This document shows, one piece after another, positions 54,594 through 64,000 of a stretch of DNA of 64,000 nt. The notes below the pieces were generated by a model. The model saw nothing but the letters and a program-made list of their open reading frames with translations. It did no database searches and was not told the origin of the DNA. The first letter of the stretch is position 1. Each line of letters begins with the position of its first letter. Where the stretch lies: the NCBI RefSeq assembly GCF_003952365.1, contig NZ_CP034443.1, positions 4,891,001 to 4,955,000 of the forward strand, written 5' to 3'. This DNA comes from Mesorhizobium sp. M9A.F.Ca.ET.002.03.1.2 (GTDB lineage: Bacteria > Pseudomonadota > Alphaproteobacteria > Rhizobiales > Rhizobiaceae). A program made the translations under genes and the position numbers.

Positions 54594-55618
54594 GCTGCGC
54601 TCCGCAGGTTCATCGCCTCGGGAGCGCTTGAAAACACCTCGCGCAACGCGGCAATGACGCGGACGGGCTCGAAGGAGGTGAGGATGGCCTTTCGCTGCTC
54701 ACCGACGACGCCAGCGGCGTGGCGGTCGAGATACCAGCCAAGATGCTTGCGCGCCTGGCGCACGCCGCTTTCGATGCCGTAGAGCGTCAGCATGTCCTCG
54801 TAGTGGGCGACCACGTAGTCGGCCAGAGCTTGCGGGCTTTCGGGCACGTCGGGCGTTGTCTCTCTTGCCGCGGCTGCCGCGATGCTGCCCGCCGTCCACG
54901 GCGCGCCATAATGCGCGCGGCCGATCATCACCGCGTCGGCGCCCGACTGGTCGAGGATCATTGCTGCCTCCGCCGGCGAGCCGACATCGCCATTGGCGAC
55001 AACCGGGATCGACACAGCCTGCTTTATGCGTGCGATGGCGCGCCAGTCGGCCTTGCCCTGGTAGAACTGGCAACGCGTGCGGCCGTGCACCGTCACCATC
55101 TTGACGCCCGCCTGCTCGGCGCGGCGCGCCAGCATCGGCGCGGTGAGCGCGGTTTCGTCCCAGCCGAGCCGCATCTTGACCGTAACCGGCACCTCGACGG
55201 CGCCGACCACCGCCTCAATCAGCGACAGAGCGTGATCGAGATCGCGCATCAGCGCCGAACCGGCATAACCGCCCGTCACCTTCTTGGCCGGGCAGCCCAT
55301 ATTGATGTCGACGATGTCGGCGCCCTCGCCCGCGGCGATTCGGGCGCCCTCGGCCATATGCGCCGCCTCGCGGCCGGCAAGCTGGACCATGTGAACAGGC
55401 AGCCCGGAGTGACGGATGCGCAGGCCGGAACCGGCTCTGCCCCTGGCAAGTTCGCCGCTCGCCACCATCTCCGAGACGACCAATCCGGCGCCATGCGCAT
55501 AGGCACGCTGCCGAAACGGTTCATCTGATATACCCGACATGGGCGCGAGAAAGGCGCGATTGCGGATTCTCACGCCACCCACGTCCAACGGCGAAGCCAA
55601 TTTAGTCACGTCGCGCAT
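54590..55618 (-). CDS. dusB: tRNA-dihydrouridine synthase (NifR3/DusB)
   Basis: A 342-residue flavoprotein: [40 protein letters not shown] (the Cys-containing motif), [16 protein letters not shown] and [10 protein letters not shown]. It reduces uridines in the tRNA D loop using FMN and NADPH. It is the first gene of the nifR3-ntrBC operon known from Rhodobacter and rhizobia, overlapping ntrB by 4 bases. ATG 55618 is the family start. Confidence 0.95.
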   Translation of the reverse strand: MRDVTKLASPLDVGGVRIRNRAFLAPMSGISDEPFRQRAYAHGAGLVVSEMVASGELARGRAGSGLRIRHSGLPVHMVQLAGREAAHMAEGARIAAGEGADIVDINMGCPAKKVTGGYAGSALMRDLDHALSLIEAVVGAVEVPVTVKMRLGWDETALTAPMLARRAEQAGVKMVTVHGRTRCQFYQGKADWRAIARIKQAVSIPVVANGDVGSPAEAAMILDQSGADAVMIGRAHYGAPWTAGSIAAAAARETTPDVPESPQALADYVVAHYEDMLTLYGIESGVRQARKHLGWYLDRHAAGVVGEQRKAILTSFEPVRVIAALREVFSSAPEAMNLRSAA

Positions 55619-55758
55619 GCACAAAAACCAAGCATCTTCAATTGCTGCACATTCTCTAGCCAGAATGGCGGCAATGTGCAACGCGCAATGACGTCACATT
55701 AAGGCGCATTTGGGAAAAATGCTGGCGTTGACCCTGCGCCGCGACTAAGCGTCTCGGC

Positions 55759-56985
55759 ATGACAGATGCAAGCAAAAAACCTTCGGCTGTAGACGACAAA
55801 GTTGCCGTGGTTATCGTCGCCGCCGGCCGCGGCGCGCGCGCCGGGCAGGCCGACGGGCCGAAGCAATACCAAAGGATCGGCGGCCGTGCGGTCATCGCGC
55901 GCACACTGGACATGTTTTTGGCGCATCCGAGAATCGGGCCTGTCGTCGTCGCCATCCACGCCGACGACAGCGCGCTTTTTCGCAGCGCCGCCGGAGGCAA
56001 CGCCGATCGGGTTGTTGCGATCACCGGTGGCGCGTCCAGGCAGGACTCCGTTCGGCTCGGGCTGCTTGCGCTGAGAAGCCATGCGCCGGGCCAGGTTCTG
56101 ATCCATGATGCCGTTCGTCCGTTCGTCGACGCGGAATTGATAGACCGTACGATCGCCGCCATCGGCGAGCGGCAGGGGGCGTTGCCTGCCCTCCCCGTCG
56201 CCGACACACTGAAACGCGAGTCGGCCGCCGGCATAATCGGCGAGACGGTTTCCAGAAACGGGCTTCATGCCGCGCAGACGCCGCAAGGCTTTCCGTTTTG
56301 GCCGATTCTGGCCGCCCATGAAAAGGCCCATCACCTGGGCAAGGCGGACTTCACCGATGACGCCGCGATTGCCGAATGGGCACATATTCCGGTGAAAATC
56401 GTTCCGGGCTCGCCGGACAATGTCAAGCTGACCTGGGCAAGGGATATTTCGATGGCGGATCAGCGGCTTTCCGGCGAGCGGCCGCGTTTTCCAGACGTCC
56501 GCACCGGCAACGGCTATGACGTCCATGCCTTCGAGCCCGGCGATCACGTGACCTTGTGCGGCGTCTCCATCCCGCATGACAAGAGACTGTCCGGCCATTC
56601 GGACGCCGATGTCGGCCTGCACGCCCTGACCGACGCATTGCTCGCCACCTGCGGCGCCGGCGACATCGGCACGCATTTCCCGCCGTCGGATCCGCAGTGG
56701 AAAGGCGTGGCCTCGCGGATCTTCGTCGAGCATGCGGCCAAGCTGGTGCGCGCGCGCGGCGGGCGCATCGCCAATGCCGACATCACGCTGATCTGCGAGG
56801 CGCCACGCGTCGGCCCGCATCGCGAGGCGATGACTAAGACCCTTTCGGCGGTGCTGGGAATTTCCCGGGACCGTGTCTCGATCAAGGCGACAACCAACGA
56901 AAAGCTCGGCTTTGTCGGCCGAGAGGAAGGCATAGCGGCCATCGCGACCGCCAGCGTCGTGTTTCCAGGGGACGTCCCCGAATGA
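55759..56985 (+). CDS. ispDF: Bifunctional IspD/IspF enzyme
   Basis: 408 residues with two fused MEP-pathway enzymes. Residues ~16-240 are IspD (CDP-ME synthase): [32 protein letters not shown]. Residues ~250-408 are IspF (MECDP synthase): [39 protein letters not shown] and the HFPPSD loop. The fusion is common in alphaproteobacteria. It overlaps the next gene by 4 bases (ATGA). Confidence 0.96.
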   Translation: MTDASKKPSAVDDKVAVVIVAAGRGARAGQADGPKQYQRIGGRAVIARTLDMFLAHPRIGPVVVAIHADDSALFRSAAGGNADRVVAITGGASRQDSVRLGLLALRSHAPGQVLIHDAVRPFVDAELIDRTIAAIGERQGALPALPVADTLKRESAAGIIGETVSRNGLHAAQTPQGFPFWPILAAHEKAHHLGKADFTDDAAIAEWAHIPVKIVPGSPDNVKLTWARDISMADQRLSGERPRFPDVRTGNGYDVHAFEPGDHVTLCGVSIPHDKRLSGHSDADVGLHALTDALLATCGAGDIGTHFPPSDPQWKGVASRIFVEHAAKLVRARGGRIANADITLICEAPRVGPHREAMTKTLSAVLGISRDRVSIKATTNEKLGFVGREEGIAAIATASVVFPGDVPE

Positions 56986-57491
56986 GCGCCGGCGATCTCG
57001 CAGATGCCCTGCTTCAAGCCTGCCGGCAGCGCGGCATCATGCTGGCGACGGCCGAGAGTTGCACCGGCGGCATGATCATCGCCGCCCTGACCGACATCGC
57101 TGGCTCCTCGGCCGTGGTTGACCGTGGTTTCATCACCTATTCCAATGGGGCAAAGACGGAGATGCTCGGTGTTTTCGCCGCAACGCTTGAGGCGCACGGC
57201 GCGGTCTCGCGGGAAACGGCGATCGAGATGGCGCAGGGCGCCCTGGATCGTTCGCGCGCCGGGCTTGCCCTTGCCGTCACCGGCATTGCCGGTCCAGGCG
57301 GCGGCTCGACGGAAAAACCCGTCGGCCTGGTCTGGTTTGGTGTCGCCTTGACCGGCCGGCCGGTCGTCAGCGAATGCCAGTTGTTCGCCGACAAGGGCCG
57401 CGATTTCATCCGCCGGGAGACGGTCAGGCATGCGCTCGAACTGGGCCTGCGCGCACTCGCCGCGGATCAGGCCGCCGGCGCTGCCCCGTAG
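56982..57491 (+). CDS. CinA family protein (nicotinamide-nucleotide amidase-like)
   Basis: A 169-residue single-domain protein: [44 protein letters not shown] and [23 protein letters not shown]. This is the C-terminal amidase domain of CinA (PncC), which deamidates NMN for NAD recycling. It has the SCTGG motif with the catalytic serine. It overlaps ispDF by 4 bases and the convergent Coq10-type gene by 25 bases. Confidence 0.93.
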   Translation: MSAGDLADALLQACRQRGIMLATAESCTGGMIIAALTDIAGSSAVVDRGFITYSNGAKTEMLGVFAATLEAHGAVSRETAIEMAQGALDRSRAGLALAVTGIAGPGGGSTEKPVGLVWFGVALTGRPVVSECQLFADKGRDFIRRETVRHALELGLRALAADQAAGAAP

Positions 57492-57925
57492 ATGGCGTCG
57501 GCGCGCTTCTCGAACGCCTCGGAAAACATGCGAAAGGCGCGATCGAACATCGTTCCCATCACCGCGCCCAGAATGCGGCTCTTGAATTCGTAGTCGATGA
57601 AGAAGCAGACGTTGCAGCCGCCGTCATCCGGCTCGAAGCGCCAGACATTGCTCAGATATTTGAACGGCCCGTCGATGTATTTGACGTCGATGGCGTTCTC
57701 GTCAGGCTTCAAAAGCACCTGCGTGGTGAAAGTTTCGCGGATCGCCTTGTAGCCAATGCTCATGTCGGCGACGAGCAGGGTGCGTCCGTCGCGTTCCTTG
57801 CGCGAGCGGATCGTCAGCGCCTCGCAAAGCGGAAGGAATTGCGGATAGGATTCGACATCGGCGACCAGAGCGAACATCTGTTCCGGCGTATGCGCGACGC
57901 GGCGATGGGCTTCGAATTGTGGCAT
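57467..57925 (-). CDS. Coq10/RatA family protein
   Basis: A 152-residue START-domain protein: HTPEQMFALVADVESYPQFLPLCEA, GPFKYLSNVWRFEP, and FFIDYEFKSRILGAVMGTMFDRAF. It matches the Coq10/RatA family, which binds ubiquinone or is a ribosome-associated toxin in enterobacteria. In alphaproteobacteria the Coq10-like role (quinone binding) fits better. It follows lipA by 12 bases on the same strand. Confidence 0.88.
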   Translation of the reverse strand: MPQFEAHRRVAHTPEQMFALVADVESYPQFLPLCEALTIRSRKERDGRTLLVADMSIGYKAIRETFTTQVLLKPDENAIDVKYIDGPFKYLSNVWRFEPDDGGCNVCFFIDYEFKSRILGAVMGTMFDRAFRMFSEAFEKRADAIYGAAPAA

Positions 57926-57937
57926 GAAACCAGTGTG

Positions 57938-58903
57938 TTAGGCGGACTTTCTGAGAAACGCTTCACGCGCCGCTCGCAGCCTGGCGAAATCGTCGCCTGC
58001 GTGGTGCGACGAACGCGTCAGCGGGCTCGATGCCACCAGCAGGAAGCCCTTGGTCTTGCCGATCGTCTCGAAGGACTTGAACTCCTCCGGCGTGACGAAG
58101 CGGATCACCGGATGGTGCTTTTTCGACGGTTGCAGATACTGGCCGATGGTCATGAAGTCGACATTGGCTGAACGCAAATCGTCCATCAACTGCAGGATTT
58201 CGTTCCGCTCCTCGCCCAGGCCGACCATGATGCCGGATTTGGTGAAGATCGACGGATCGAGTTCCTTGACCCGCTGCAGGAGCCTGATCGAATGGAAATA
58301 GCGGGCGCCCGGCCGGACCGTCAGATAGTTCGACGGCACGGTTTCGAGATTGTGATTGAAAACGTCGGGCTTGGCCGCCACCACGATCTCCAGCGCGCCT
58401 TCCTTGCGCAGGAAGTCGGGCGTCAGGATTTCGATCGTCGTCGAAGGCGTCGCCGCCCTAATTGCACGGATGACCTCAGCGAAATGTTGCGCACCGCCAT
58501 CAGCAAGATCGTCACGGTCGACGGAGGTGATGACGACATGGGTCAGGCCCATCTGCTTGACGGCATGGGCGATGCGGGCCGGCTCATCGGGATCGAGCGC
58601 GGTCGGTATACCGGTAGCCACGTTGCAGAAGGCGCAGGCGCGCGTGCAGATCTCGCCCATGATCATGAAGGTCGCGTGCTTCTTATCCCAGCACTCGCCG
58701 ATGTTGGGGCAACCGGCTTCTTCGCACACCGTCACCAGCTTGTGCGATTTGACGATCTCGCGCGTCTCGGCATAGCCCTTCGACATCGGCGCCTTGACGC
58801 GTATCCAGTCTGGCTTGCGCAGCACGTCCTGGTCAGGCTTGTGCGCCTTTTCGGGATGCCGCAGGCGCGGCGCATTGGCGATCGTGTCGAGAACGGTGAC
58901 CAT
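57938..58903 (-). CDS. lipA: Lipoyl synthase
   Basis: A 321-residue radical-SAM enzyme that inserts two sulfurs into octanoyl groups on lipoyl proteins. The auxiliary cluster cysteines are in [12 protein letters not shown], the radical-SAM cluster in [10 protein letters not shown], and the C-terminal [15 protein letters not shown] closes it with the conserved RSSY/H region. It serves the nearby pyruvate dehydrogenase complex (pdhC lipoyl domain). Confidence 0.97.
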   Translation of the reverse strand: MVTVLDTIANAPRLRHPEKAHKPDQDVLRKPDWIRVKAPMSKGYAETREIVKSHKLVTVCEEAGCPNIGECWDKKHATFMIMGEICTRACAFCNVATGIPTALDPDEPARIAHAVKQMGLTHVVITSVDRDDLADGGAQHFAEVIRAIRAATPSTTIEILTPDFLRKEGALEIVVAAKPDVFNHNLETVPSNYLTVRPGARYFHSIRLLQRVKELDPSIFTKSGIMVGLGEERNEILQLMDDLRSANVDFMTIGQYLQPSKKHHPVIRFVTPEEFKSFETIGKTKGFLLVASSPLTRSSHHAGDDFARLRAAREAFLRKSA

Positions 58904-59039
58904 CTGAAACCCGGTTCATTCGCGATCGCCGATCCGGCGTTCGCTTTCACAAGTCATCTAGGACTTTTCGGCGCAAAGAAAAAGGCCGCGGCGGCGCATG
59001 CCGCCATAGGCTTTTTCGCATAGCAGATATCGACAGGGG

Positions 59040-59295
59040 TTAACGGCGCACCATGCGTCCTACCCAGATCAGCAGGCAGGCGCCAATGAAACCGGATCAG
59101 ATAGGCGACCCAGCCGGCGCCGAAGGCGCCGATGTTGAGCGCCTGCAGGATGGCATTCAGCACGATGGCGCCGACGATGCCAAGGATGATATTCATCAAG
59201 ATGCCGGTGTTGCTCTTCATGACCATCTCGGCGAGCCATCCCGCCAGACCGCCGATGATGATGGCTGCTATCCAGCCCACGCCGTTCACGTCCAT
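59040..59295 (-). pseudogene. GlsB/YeaQ/YmgE family membrane protein, frameshifted at the C-terminus
   Basis: The N-terminal 67 residues read MDVNGVGWIAAIIIGGLAGW, AEMVMKSNTGILMNIILGIV and NIGAFGAGWVAYLI, the GlsB/transglycosylase-associated family. At about 59090 the frame shifts. The expected end (GFIGACLLIWVGRMVRR, stop at 59040) is in another frame, while the original frame runs to 58954 with unrelated sequence. An indel of 1 or 2 bases explains it. The product would be an altered small membrane protein. Confidence 0.75.
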
Positions 59296-59391
59296 TTGCC
59301 CTCTCCTCGTATGATGAATGCATCCGGAAACGAGTTACCTTGCCGTTGAGTTCCCCAAGGTCTTGCGTGCGGGTCTCGCGCGAAAAGCCTA

Positions 59392-60837
59392 TCATGCGTT
59401 CAGCGCACGGCCATAGGCGTCGAGCACGCTTTCCTTCATCATCTCCGACAGCGTCGGATGCGGGAAGATCGTGTGCATCAGCTCTTCCTCGGTGGTCTCC
59501 AGGTTCATCGCCACGACAAAGCCCTGGATCAGTTCGGTCACCTCGGCGCCGACCATATGCGCGCCGAGCAACTGGCCGGTCTTCTTGTCGAAGATGGTCT
59601 TGACGAAGCCCTGGTCCTCGCCGAGCGCGATGGCCTTGCCGTTGGCGGCGAACTGGAAGCGGCCGACGCGGATGTCCTTGCCCTCGGCTTTTGCTTTCGC
59701 TTCGGTCAGTCCGACGGACGCAACCTGCGGGTTGCAATAGGTGCAGCCCGGAATCTTCAGCTTGTCGGTGGCGTGCACGCCGGGGAAGTTGGCGATCTTT
59801 TCCACGCACACCACGCCCTCATGCTCGGCCTTGTGGGCAAGCATGGGCGGTCCGGCGACATCGCCGATTGCATAGATGCCGGGTACATTGGTCTTGCCGT
59901 AGCCGTCGACGACGACGCAGCCGCGCTCGGTCTTCACGCCGAGCGCTTCGAGGCCGAGGCCCTCGATGTTGCCCTGCACGCCGACGGCCGAGATCATCCG
60001 GTCGGCGGTGATCTTCTCGACCTTGCCGTCCTTCATCTCGACATGCGCGGTAACCGAGTTGGCTGATTTCTCGACCTTGGTCACCTTGGCCTCGAGGACG
60101 ATCTTCATGCCTTGCTTCTCGAACTGTTTTTGCGCGAATTTCGAGACCTCTGCGTCCTCGACCGGCATGACCGCCGGCAGCAGCTCGACCACCGTCACCT
60201 CCGCGCCCATGGTGCGGTAGAATGAAGCGAATTCGATGCCGATTGCGCCCGAGCCCATCACCAGCAGCGATTTCGGCATCTCTTTCGGCACCATCGCCTC
60301 GAAATAGGTCCAGATCAGCTTGCCGTCGGGCTCGATGCCGGGCAGCGCACGCGGCCTGGCGCCGGTCGCCAGGATGATGTGCTTTGCGGTGTAGGTGCCC
60401 TCGCCCTTGACGCCCTTGGGCGCCGGCGGCTGCGGCTCCATCGGCTTCTTGGAGGTTTTCGAAACAACAACTTCACCGGGCTTGGACAGCTTGGCTTCGC
60501 CCCAGATCACATCGACCTTGTTCTTCTTCATCAGGAAGGCAACGCCGCTGTTGAGCCGCAGCGAGACTTTTCGCGAGCGGTCGACCACGGCAGCGGTGTC
60601 GACGCTGACCTTGCCGTCGATCTTCAAGCCGTAGTCCTTCAGATGATCCGAATAGTGCATGATCTCTGCCGAACGCAGCAGCGCCTTGGTCGGGATGCAG
60701 CCCCAGTTGAGGCAGATGCCGCCGAGATGCTCGCGCTCGACGATCGCCGTCTTGAAGCCGAGCTGGGCCGAACGCACCGCCGTGACGTAGCCGCCTGGGC
60801 CGGAGCCAATGATGATCACGTCGTAGGATTCAGCCAT
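59392..60837 (-). CDS. lpdA: Dihydrolipoyl dehydrogenase (E3)
   Basis: A 481-residue FAD enzyme. IIIGSGPGGYVTAVRSAQLG is the FAD motif, GGICLNWGCIPTKALL holds the redox disulfide, VMGSGAIGIEFASFYRTMGAEV binds NAD and TIFPHPTLSEMMKESV contains the active-site His. It reoxidises the lipoyl groups of the pyruvate dehydrogenase complex. An insertion near 130-145 (KPMEPQPPAPKGVK) is longer than in many E3s. It lies in the pdh operon. Confidence 0.96.
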   Translation of the reverse strand: MAESYDVIIIGSGPGGYVTAVRSAQLGFKTAIVEREHLGGICLNWGCIPTKALLRSAEIMHYSDHLKDYGLKIDGKVSVDTAAVVDRSRKVSLRLNSGVAFLMKKNKVDVIWGEAKLSKPGEVVVSKTSKKPMEPQPPAPKGVKGEGTYTAKHIILATGARPRALPGIEPDGKLIWTYFEAMVPKEMPKSLLVMGSGAIGIEFASFYRTMGAEVTVVELLPAVMPVEDAEVSKFAQKQFEKQGMKIVLEAKVTKVEKSANSVTAHVEMKDGKVEKITADRMISAVGVQGNIEGLGLEALGVKTERGCVVVDGYGKTNVPGIYAIGDVAGPPMLAHKAEHEGVVCVEKIANFPGVHATDKLKIPGCTYCNPQVASVGLTEAKAKAEGKDIRVGRFQFAANGKAIALGEDQGFVKTIFDKKTGQLLGAHMVGAEVTELIQGFVVAMNLETTEEELMHTIFPHPTLSEMMKESVLDAYGRALNA

Positions 60838-60847
60838 TTTGTGGTCC

Positions 60848-61063
60848 TTATTGAAGCGAGGCTTTACCGAAAGAAGGCTTCGGTATCGAAATTGGCTCGT
60901 ACCTCAATATTGGAGGCGCGAAAGCTGGCTCATGCATCAGTATCGAAAGGGCGTCGGAAAACCAGAGCCCAAGAAGTGCGTAGCCTGCAAGAAGCCGACT
61001 TCGGTGACCCTGCCAATGCACAGCCAACCAAATGCCAATGATCAGAAATGCATTTATTATCAT
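60848..61063 (-). CDS. Small membrane protein of unknown function
   Basis: 71 residues. The first part is hydrophobic (MIINAFLIIGIWLAVHW, then LLAGYALLGLWFSDALSIL), giving two likely membrane helices, with a polar tail. ATG 61063 overlaps the SGNH hydrolase stop by 4 bases (ATGA), and lpdA follows after 10 bases. No family is recognised. The coupling argues it is translated. Confidence 0.55.
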   Translation of the reverse strand: MIINAFLIIGIWLAVHWQGHRSRLLAGYALLGLWFSDALSILMHEPAFAPPILRYEPISIPKPSFGKASLQ

Positions 61064-61698
61064 GTCGCTAACATCACGCGCACCAGCGGTGCCAGCGCCT
61101 TGCCGATGTTTCGCGTGTTCTCCGCGTCGAGATGGACGCCGTCGAGCGGCGTGGTTTCGGCCACCGTGCCCGCATCGAAGAAGCCGCAGCCGGCTTCGTC
61201 GGCAAGAGCGGAATATTGCGGCGCCAGCCGCTTCGACGCTTCATCGCCGCCGGCGAACATTTCCTTGAATTCCGCGTTTTCCGTACGGCTGACCGCGGGC
61301 GGCGCGACGATCAGGATCTGCGGCGCCGGCCAATTGAACGGGTAGTCGTGACCACGCACGATATCGATCAGGCGCTGGATGCCTTGCTTGGCGGCGACCG
61401 GATTGCCGTGGATCCACGGCTTCATGTCGTTGGCGCCGAGCATGATGACGATCAGGTCGATCGGCGCATGCGTCATCAGGACCGTCGGCAGCACTCTGGC
61501 GCCGTTGCGGTCGGCGCCGGCCAGATGGTCGTCGAAAGCCGTTGTACGGCCGTTCAAGCCTTCGGCGATGACCTCGACACCGCCTCCTAGCGTAGCCTGC
61601 AGCACGCTCGGCCAGCGATCCCTAGGCGGGTGGCGATCCAGGCTTGCCGCATCATAGCCCCAGGTCAGCGAATCGCCGTAGCAAAGAACTGTTTTCAT
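61060..61698 (-). CDS. SGNH/GDSL hydrolase family protein
   Basis: A 212-residue hydrolase. MKTVLCYGDSLTWGYDAAS carries the GDS block with catalytic serine, EGLNGRTTAFDD has the glycine, IVIMLGANDMKPW the asparagine, and DGVHLDAENTRNIG the Asp-x-x-His. It cleaves esters or thioesters of unknown identity. ATG 61698 overlaps the stop of the small gene upstream, so the chain pdhC-small-SGNH-small-lpdA is translated together. Confidence 0.92.
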   Translation of the reverse strand: MKTVLCYGDSLTWGYDAASLDRHPPRDRWPSVLQATLGGGVEVIAEGLNGRTTAFDDHLAGADRNGARVLPTVLMTHAPIDLIVIMLGANDMKPWIHGNPVAAKQGIQRLIDIVRGHDYPFNWPAPQILIVAPPAVSRTENAEFKEMFAGGDEASKRLAPQYSALADEAGCGFFDAGTVAETTPLDGVHLDAENTRNIGKALAPLVRVMLAT

Positions 61699-61829
61699 CT
61701 GCTTATCCCGCTCCCGCCAAAGCCTGTCTGCGAACGCCTTACCTGCCAGCGCACGAACAGCCATCGAATGACGATCGCCACGATGCCGGGAAGGATGAAG
61801 GCAAAAAGGCTGGTGAAGAATTTCCGCAC
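61695..61829 (-). CDS. Small basic membrane peptide (44 residues)
   Basis: From GTG 61829 the peptide reads MRKFFTSLFAFILPGIVAIV, then IRWLFVRWQVRRSQTGFGGSGISR. One hydrophobic helix followed by a strongly basic tail suggests a membrane peptide. It starts 14 bases after pdhC and overlaps the SGNH gene by 4 bases. No family is recognised, and the length below usual annotation cut-offs means it may be missed elsewhere. Confidence 0.5.
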   Translation of the reverse strand: MRKFFTSLFAFILPGIVAIVIRWLFVRWQVRRSQTGFGGSGISR

Positions 61830-61843
61830 CGCCTTCTTCCTTT

Positions 61844-63217
61844 CTAGACCAGCATGCCCATCGGGTTTTCGATCATGCGCTTGAAGGCGACGAGCAGTTC
61901 GGCGCCGAGTGCACCGTCGACGGCGCGGTGATCGGTCGACAGCGTCACCGACATGATGGTGGCTGTTTTGATCTCGCCGTTCTTGACCACCGCACGCTCC
62001 TCGCCGGCGCCGACCGCCAGGATGGTCGCATGCGGCGGGTTGATGACGGCGGCGAAGTCCTTGATGCCGAACATGCCGAGATTGGACACCGCCGTGGTGC
62101 CGCCCTGATACTCTTCCGGCTTCAGCTTGCGGCTGCGGGCGCGGCTGGCGAGGTCCTTCATCTCGTTGGAAATGACCGACAGCGTCTTTTCGTCGGCACG
62201 CCGGATGATCGGCGTGATCAGCCCGCCGGGGATCGATACCGCGACGCCGACATCGGCATGCTTGTGCTTGACCATGGCGCTCTCGGTCCACGACGCATTG
62301 GCGTCCGGCACCGCCATCAGCGCCATCGCCATCGCTTTGATCACCATGTCGTTGACCGACAGCTTGTAGGCCGGCGCCTCGCCCTTTTCGGTCTTCTTCA
62401 TGGGTGCGGCCGCATTGATCTGCGCGCGCAGCGCCAAAAGCGCGTCGAGCTCGCAGTCGAGCGTCAGGTAGAAATGCGGGATGGTCGTGGCCTCGACCAG
62501 CCGGCGCGCGATGGTCTTGCGCATGTTGTCGTGCGGGACGAGCTCGTAGGAGCCTTCCTCGAACAGCTTCAGCACCTGATCGTCCGACATCGGCTTCACT
62601 GCAGGGGCAGCAGCCGGAGCCCCGGCGGGCGCTGCCTTCGCGGCAGGCGCTGCCTTGGCGCCGCCACCAGCAATCGCCGCGTCGACATCGGCCTTCACCA
62701 CTCTGCCATGCGGGCCGGTGCCGGTCACGGCAGATACATCGACGCCGGCTTCCTTGGCGATGCGCCGGGCCAGCGGCGAGGCGAAAGTGCGCTCGCCACC
62801 CGCATGACCGTTGGCAACCGGAGCCATCTCCGCCTTGGGCGCGGCTGCGGCAGGTTCAGCCTTCAGTGTCTCAACCTTCGGTGCATCGGCCTTGGGCGCC
62901 TCCGCTTTCGGAGCCTCGGCTTTTGCCGGGACGGCAGCGCCGTCGCCGCTTTTCGCGGCAGCCGCCGCATCCTCGCCTTCGGCCGCGAGCACGGCGATCA
63001 GCGCGTTGACCTTGACCCCTTCGGTGCCGGCAGGAACGACCAGCTTCGCGACCGTGCCCTCATCGACGGCCTCGACTTCCATCGTCGCCTTGTCGGTCTC
63101 GATCTCGGCGATCACGTCGCCCGGCGAAACCTTGTCGCCTTCCTTGACGAGCCATTTGGAAAGATTGCCCTCTTCCATCGTGGGCGACAGAGCCGGCATG
63201 GTGATGTTGATCGGCAT
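61844..63217 (-). CDS. pdhC: Pyruvate dehydrogenase E2 (dihydrolipoamide acetyltransferase)
   Basis: 457 residues. A single lipoyl domain (residues 1-80) has the lipoylated lysine K43 in EIETDKATMEVEA. An Ala/Pro/Lys-rich linker (KAEAPKAEAPKADAPK) leads to the peripheral subunit-binding domain FASPLARRIAKEAGVDVSAV. The catalytic domain holds TLSTDHRAVDGALGAELL with the active-site His and Asp. It forms the core of the complex. Confidence 0.97.
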   Translation of the reverse strand: MPINITMPALSPTMEEGNLSKWLVKEGDKVSPGDVIAEIETDKATMEVEAVDEGTVAKLVVPAGTEGVKVNALIAVLAAEGEDAAAAAKSGDGAAVPAKAEAPKAEAPKADAPKVETLKAEPAAAAPKAEMAPVANGHAGGERTFASPLARRIAKEAGVDVSAVTGTGPHGRVVKADVDAAIAGGGAKAAPAAKAAPAGAPAAAPAVKPMSDDQVLKLFEEGSYELVPHDNMRKTIARRLVEATTIPHFYLTLDCELDALLALRAQINAAAPMKKTEKGEAPAYKLSVNDMVIKAMAMALMAVPDANASWTESAMVKHKHADVGVAVSIPGGLITPIIRRADEKTLSVISNEMKDLASRARSRKLKPEEYQGGTTAVSNLGMFGIKDFAAVINPPHATILAVGAGEERAVVKNGEIKTATIMSVTLSTDHRAVDGALGAELLVAFKRMIENPMGMLV

Positions 63218-63235
63218 TTTGTCCTCCCGCCTTGC

Positions 63236-64000
<765 letters not shown>

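Overview
The window looks like chromosomal DNA of a Rhizobiales alphaproteobacterium, most like Mesorhizobium or a close Phyllobacteriaceae relative. This rests on GC-rich coding sequence, the gene order dusB-ntrB-ntrC-ntrY-ntrX-dat-hfq-hflX-mazG, a fused ispDF, an IalB-family protein, HspQ, a phosphatidylcholine synthase, OpgC and a pdhB-pdhC-lpdA-lipA block. Assignments come from reading translated sequence; no database search was run.

Left part (1-20 kb). A partial peptide-type solute-binding protein, ialB, hspQ and an auxin-efflux-type carrier lead into an FAD monooxygenase. Divergent from it runs a DUF2182-DUF1326 pair whose DUF1326 gene overlaps the phosphatidylcholine synthase gene. 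Next come a quinone oxidoreductase, a complete BMP-type (nucleoside-like) ABC transporter of ATPase, two permeases and binding protein, rimO, a TerC-family exporter, an SDR, an AraC/SRPBCC/VOC cluster and a secreted sugar dehydrogenase.

Accessory-looking stretch (20.1-25.9 kb). It holds a PadR-chrA operon with an inverted repeat upstream, a likely transporter remnant, a Cys-rich membrane protein followed by a Tat-exported multicopper oxidase, several small unknown proteins, a decayed LysR gene and a probable insertion-sequence end. It abuts the 3' end of a tRNA-Ser(UGA) gene. No integrase or duplicated attachment site was seen.

Middle (26-43 kb). RlpA and an unusual D-Ala-D-Ala carboxypeptidase-like protein (cell wall) precede a tmk-holB-metG-tatD-MBL run in which the MBL gene carries a one-base frameshift. 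Then follow a YbaK/ProX deacylase, a TetR gene divergent from a homocysteine-methyltransferase-family gene, a RidA-like gene divergent from a second TetR across a strong palindrome, an agmatinase-family enzyme, a Bax-inhibitor-1 protein, an ECF sigma/anti-sigma pair and OpgC.

Right part (43-64 kb). This is core metabolism and regulation: an aromatic/aspartate aminotransferase, mazG, hflX, hfq, a D-amino-acid aminotransferase, NtrYX and NtrBC, dusB, ispDF, a CinA-family gene, a Coq10/RatA protein, lipA, a frameshifted GlsB-type gene and the pyruvate dehydrogenase operon. In that operon two small membrane proteins and an SGNH hydrolase lie between pdhC and lpdA in a chain of 4-base overlaps.

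The most interesting points are the DUF2182/DUF1326 pair with its cysteine motifs, the carboxypeptidase-like protein lacking canonical SxN and KTG residues, the coupled small proteins inside the PDH operon, the palindromes at 27.8 and 37.3 kb, and a dispersed hairpin repeat family.
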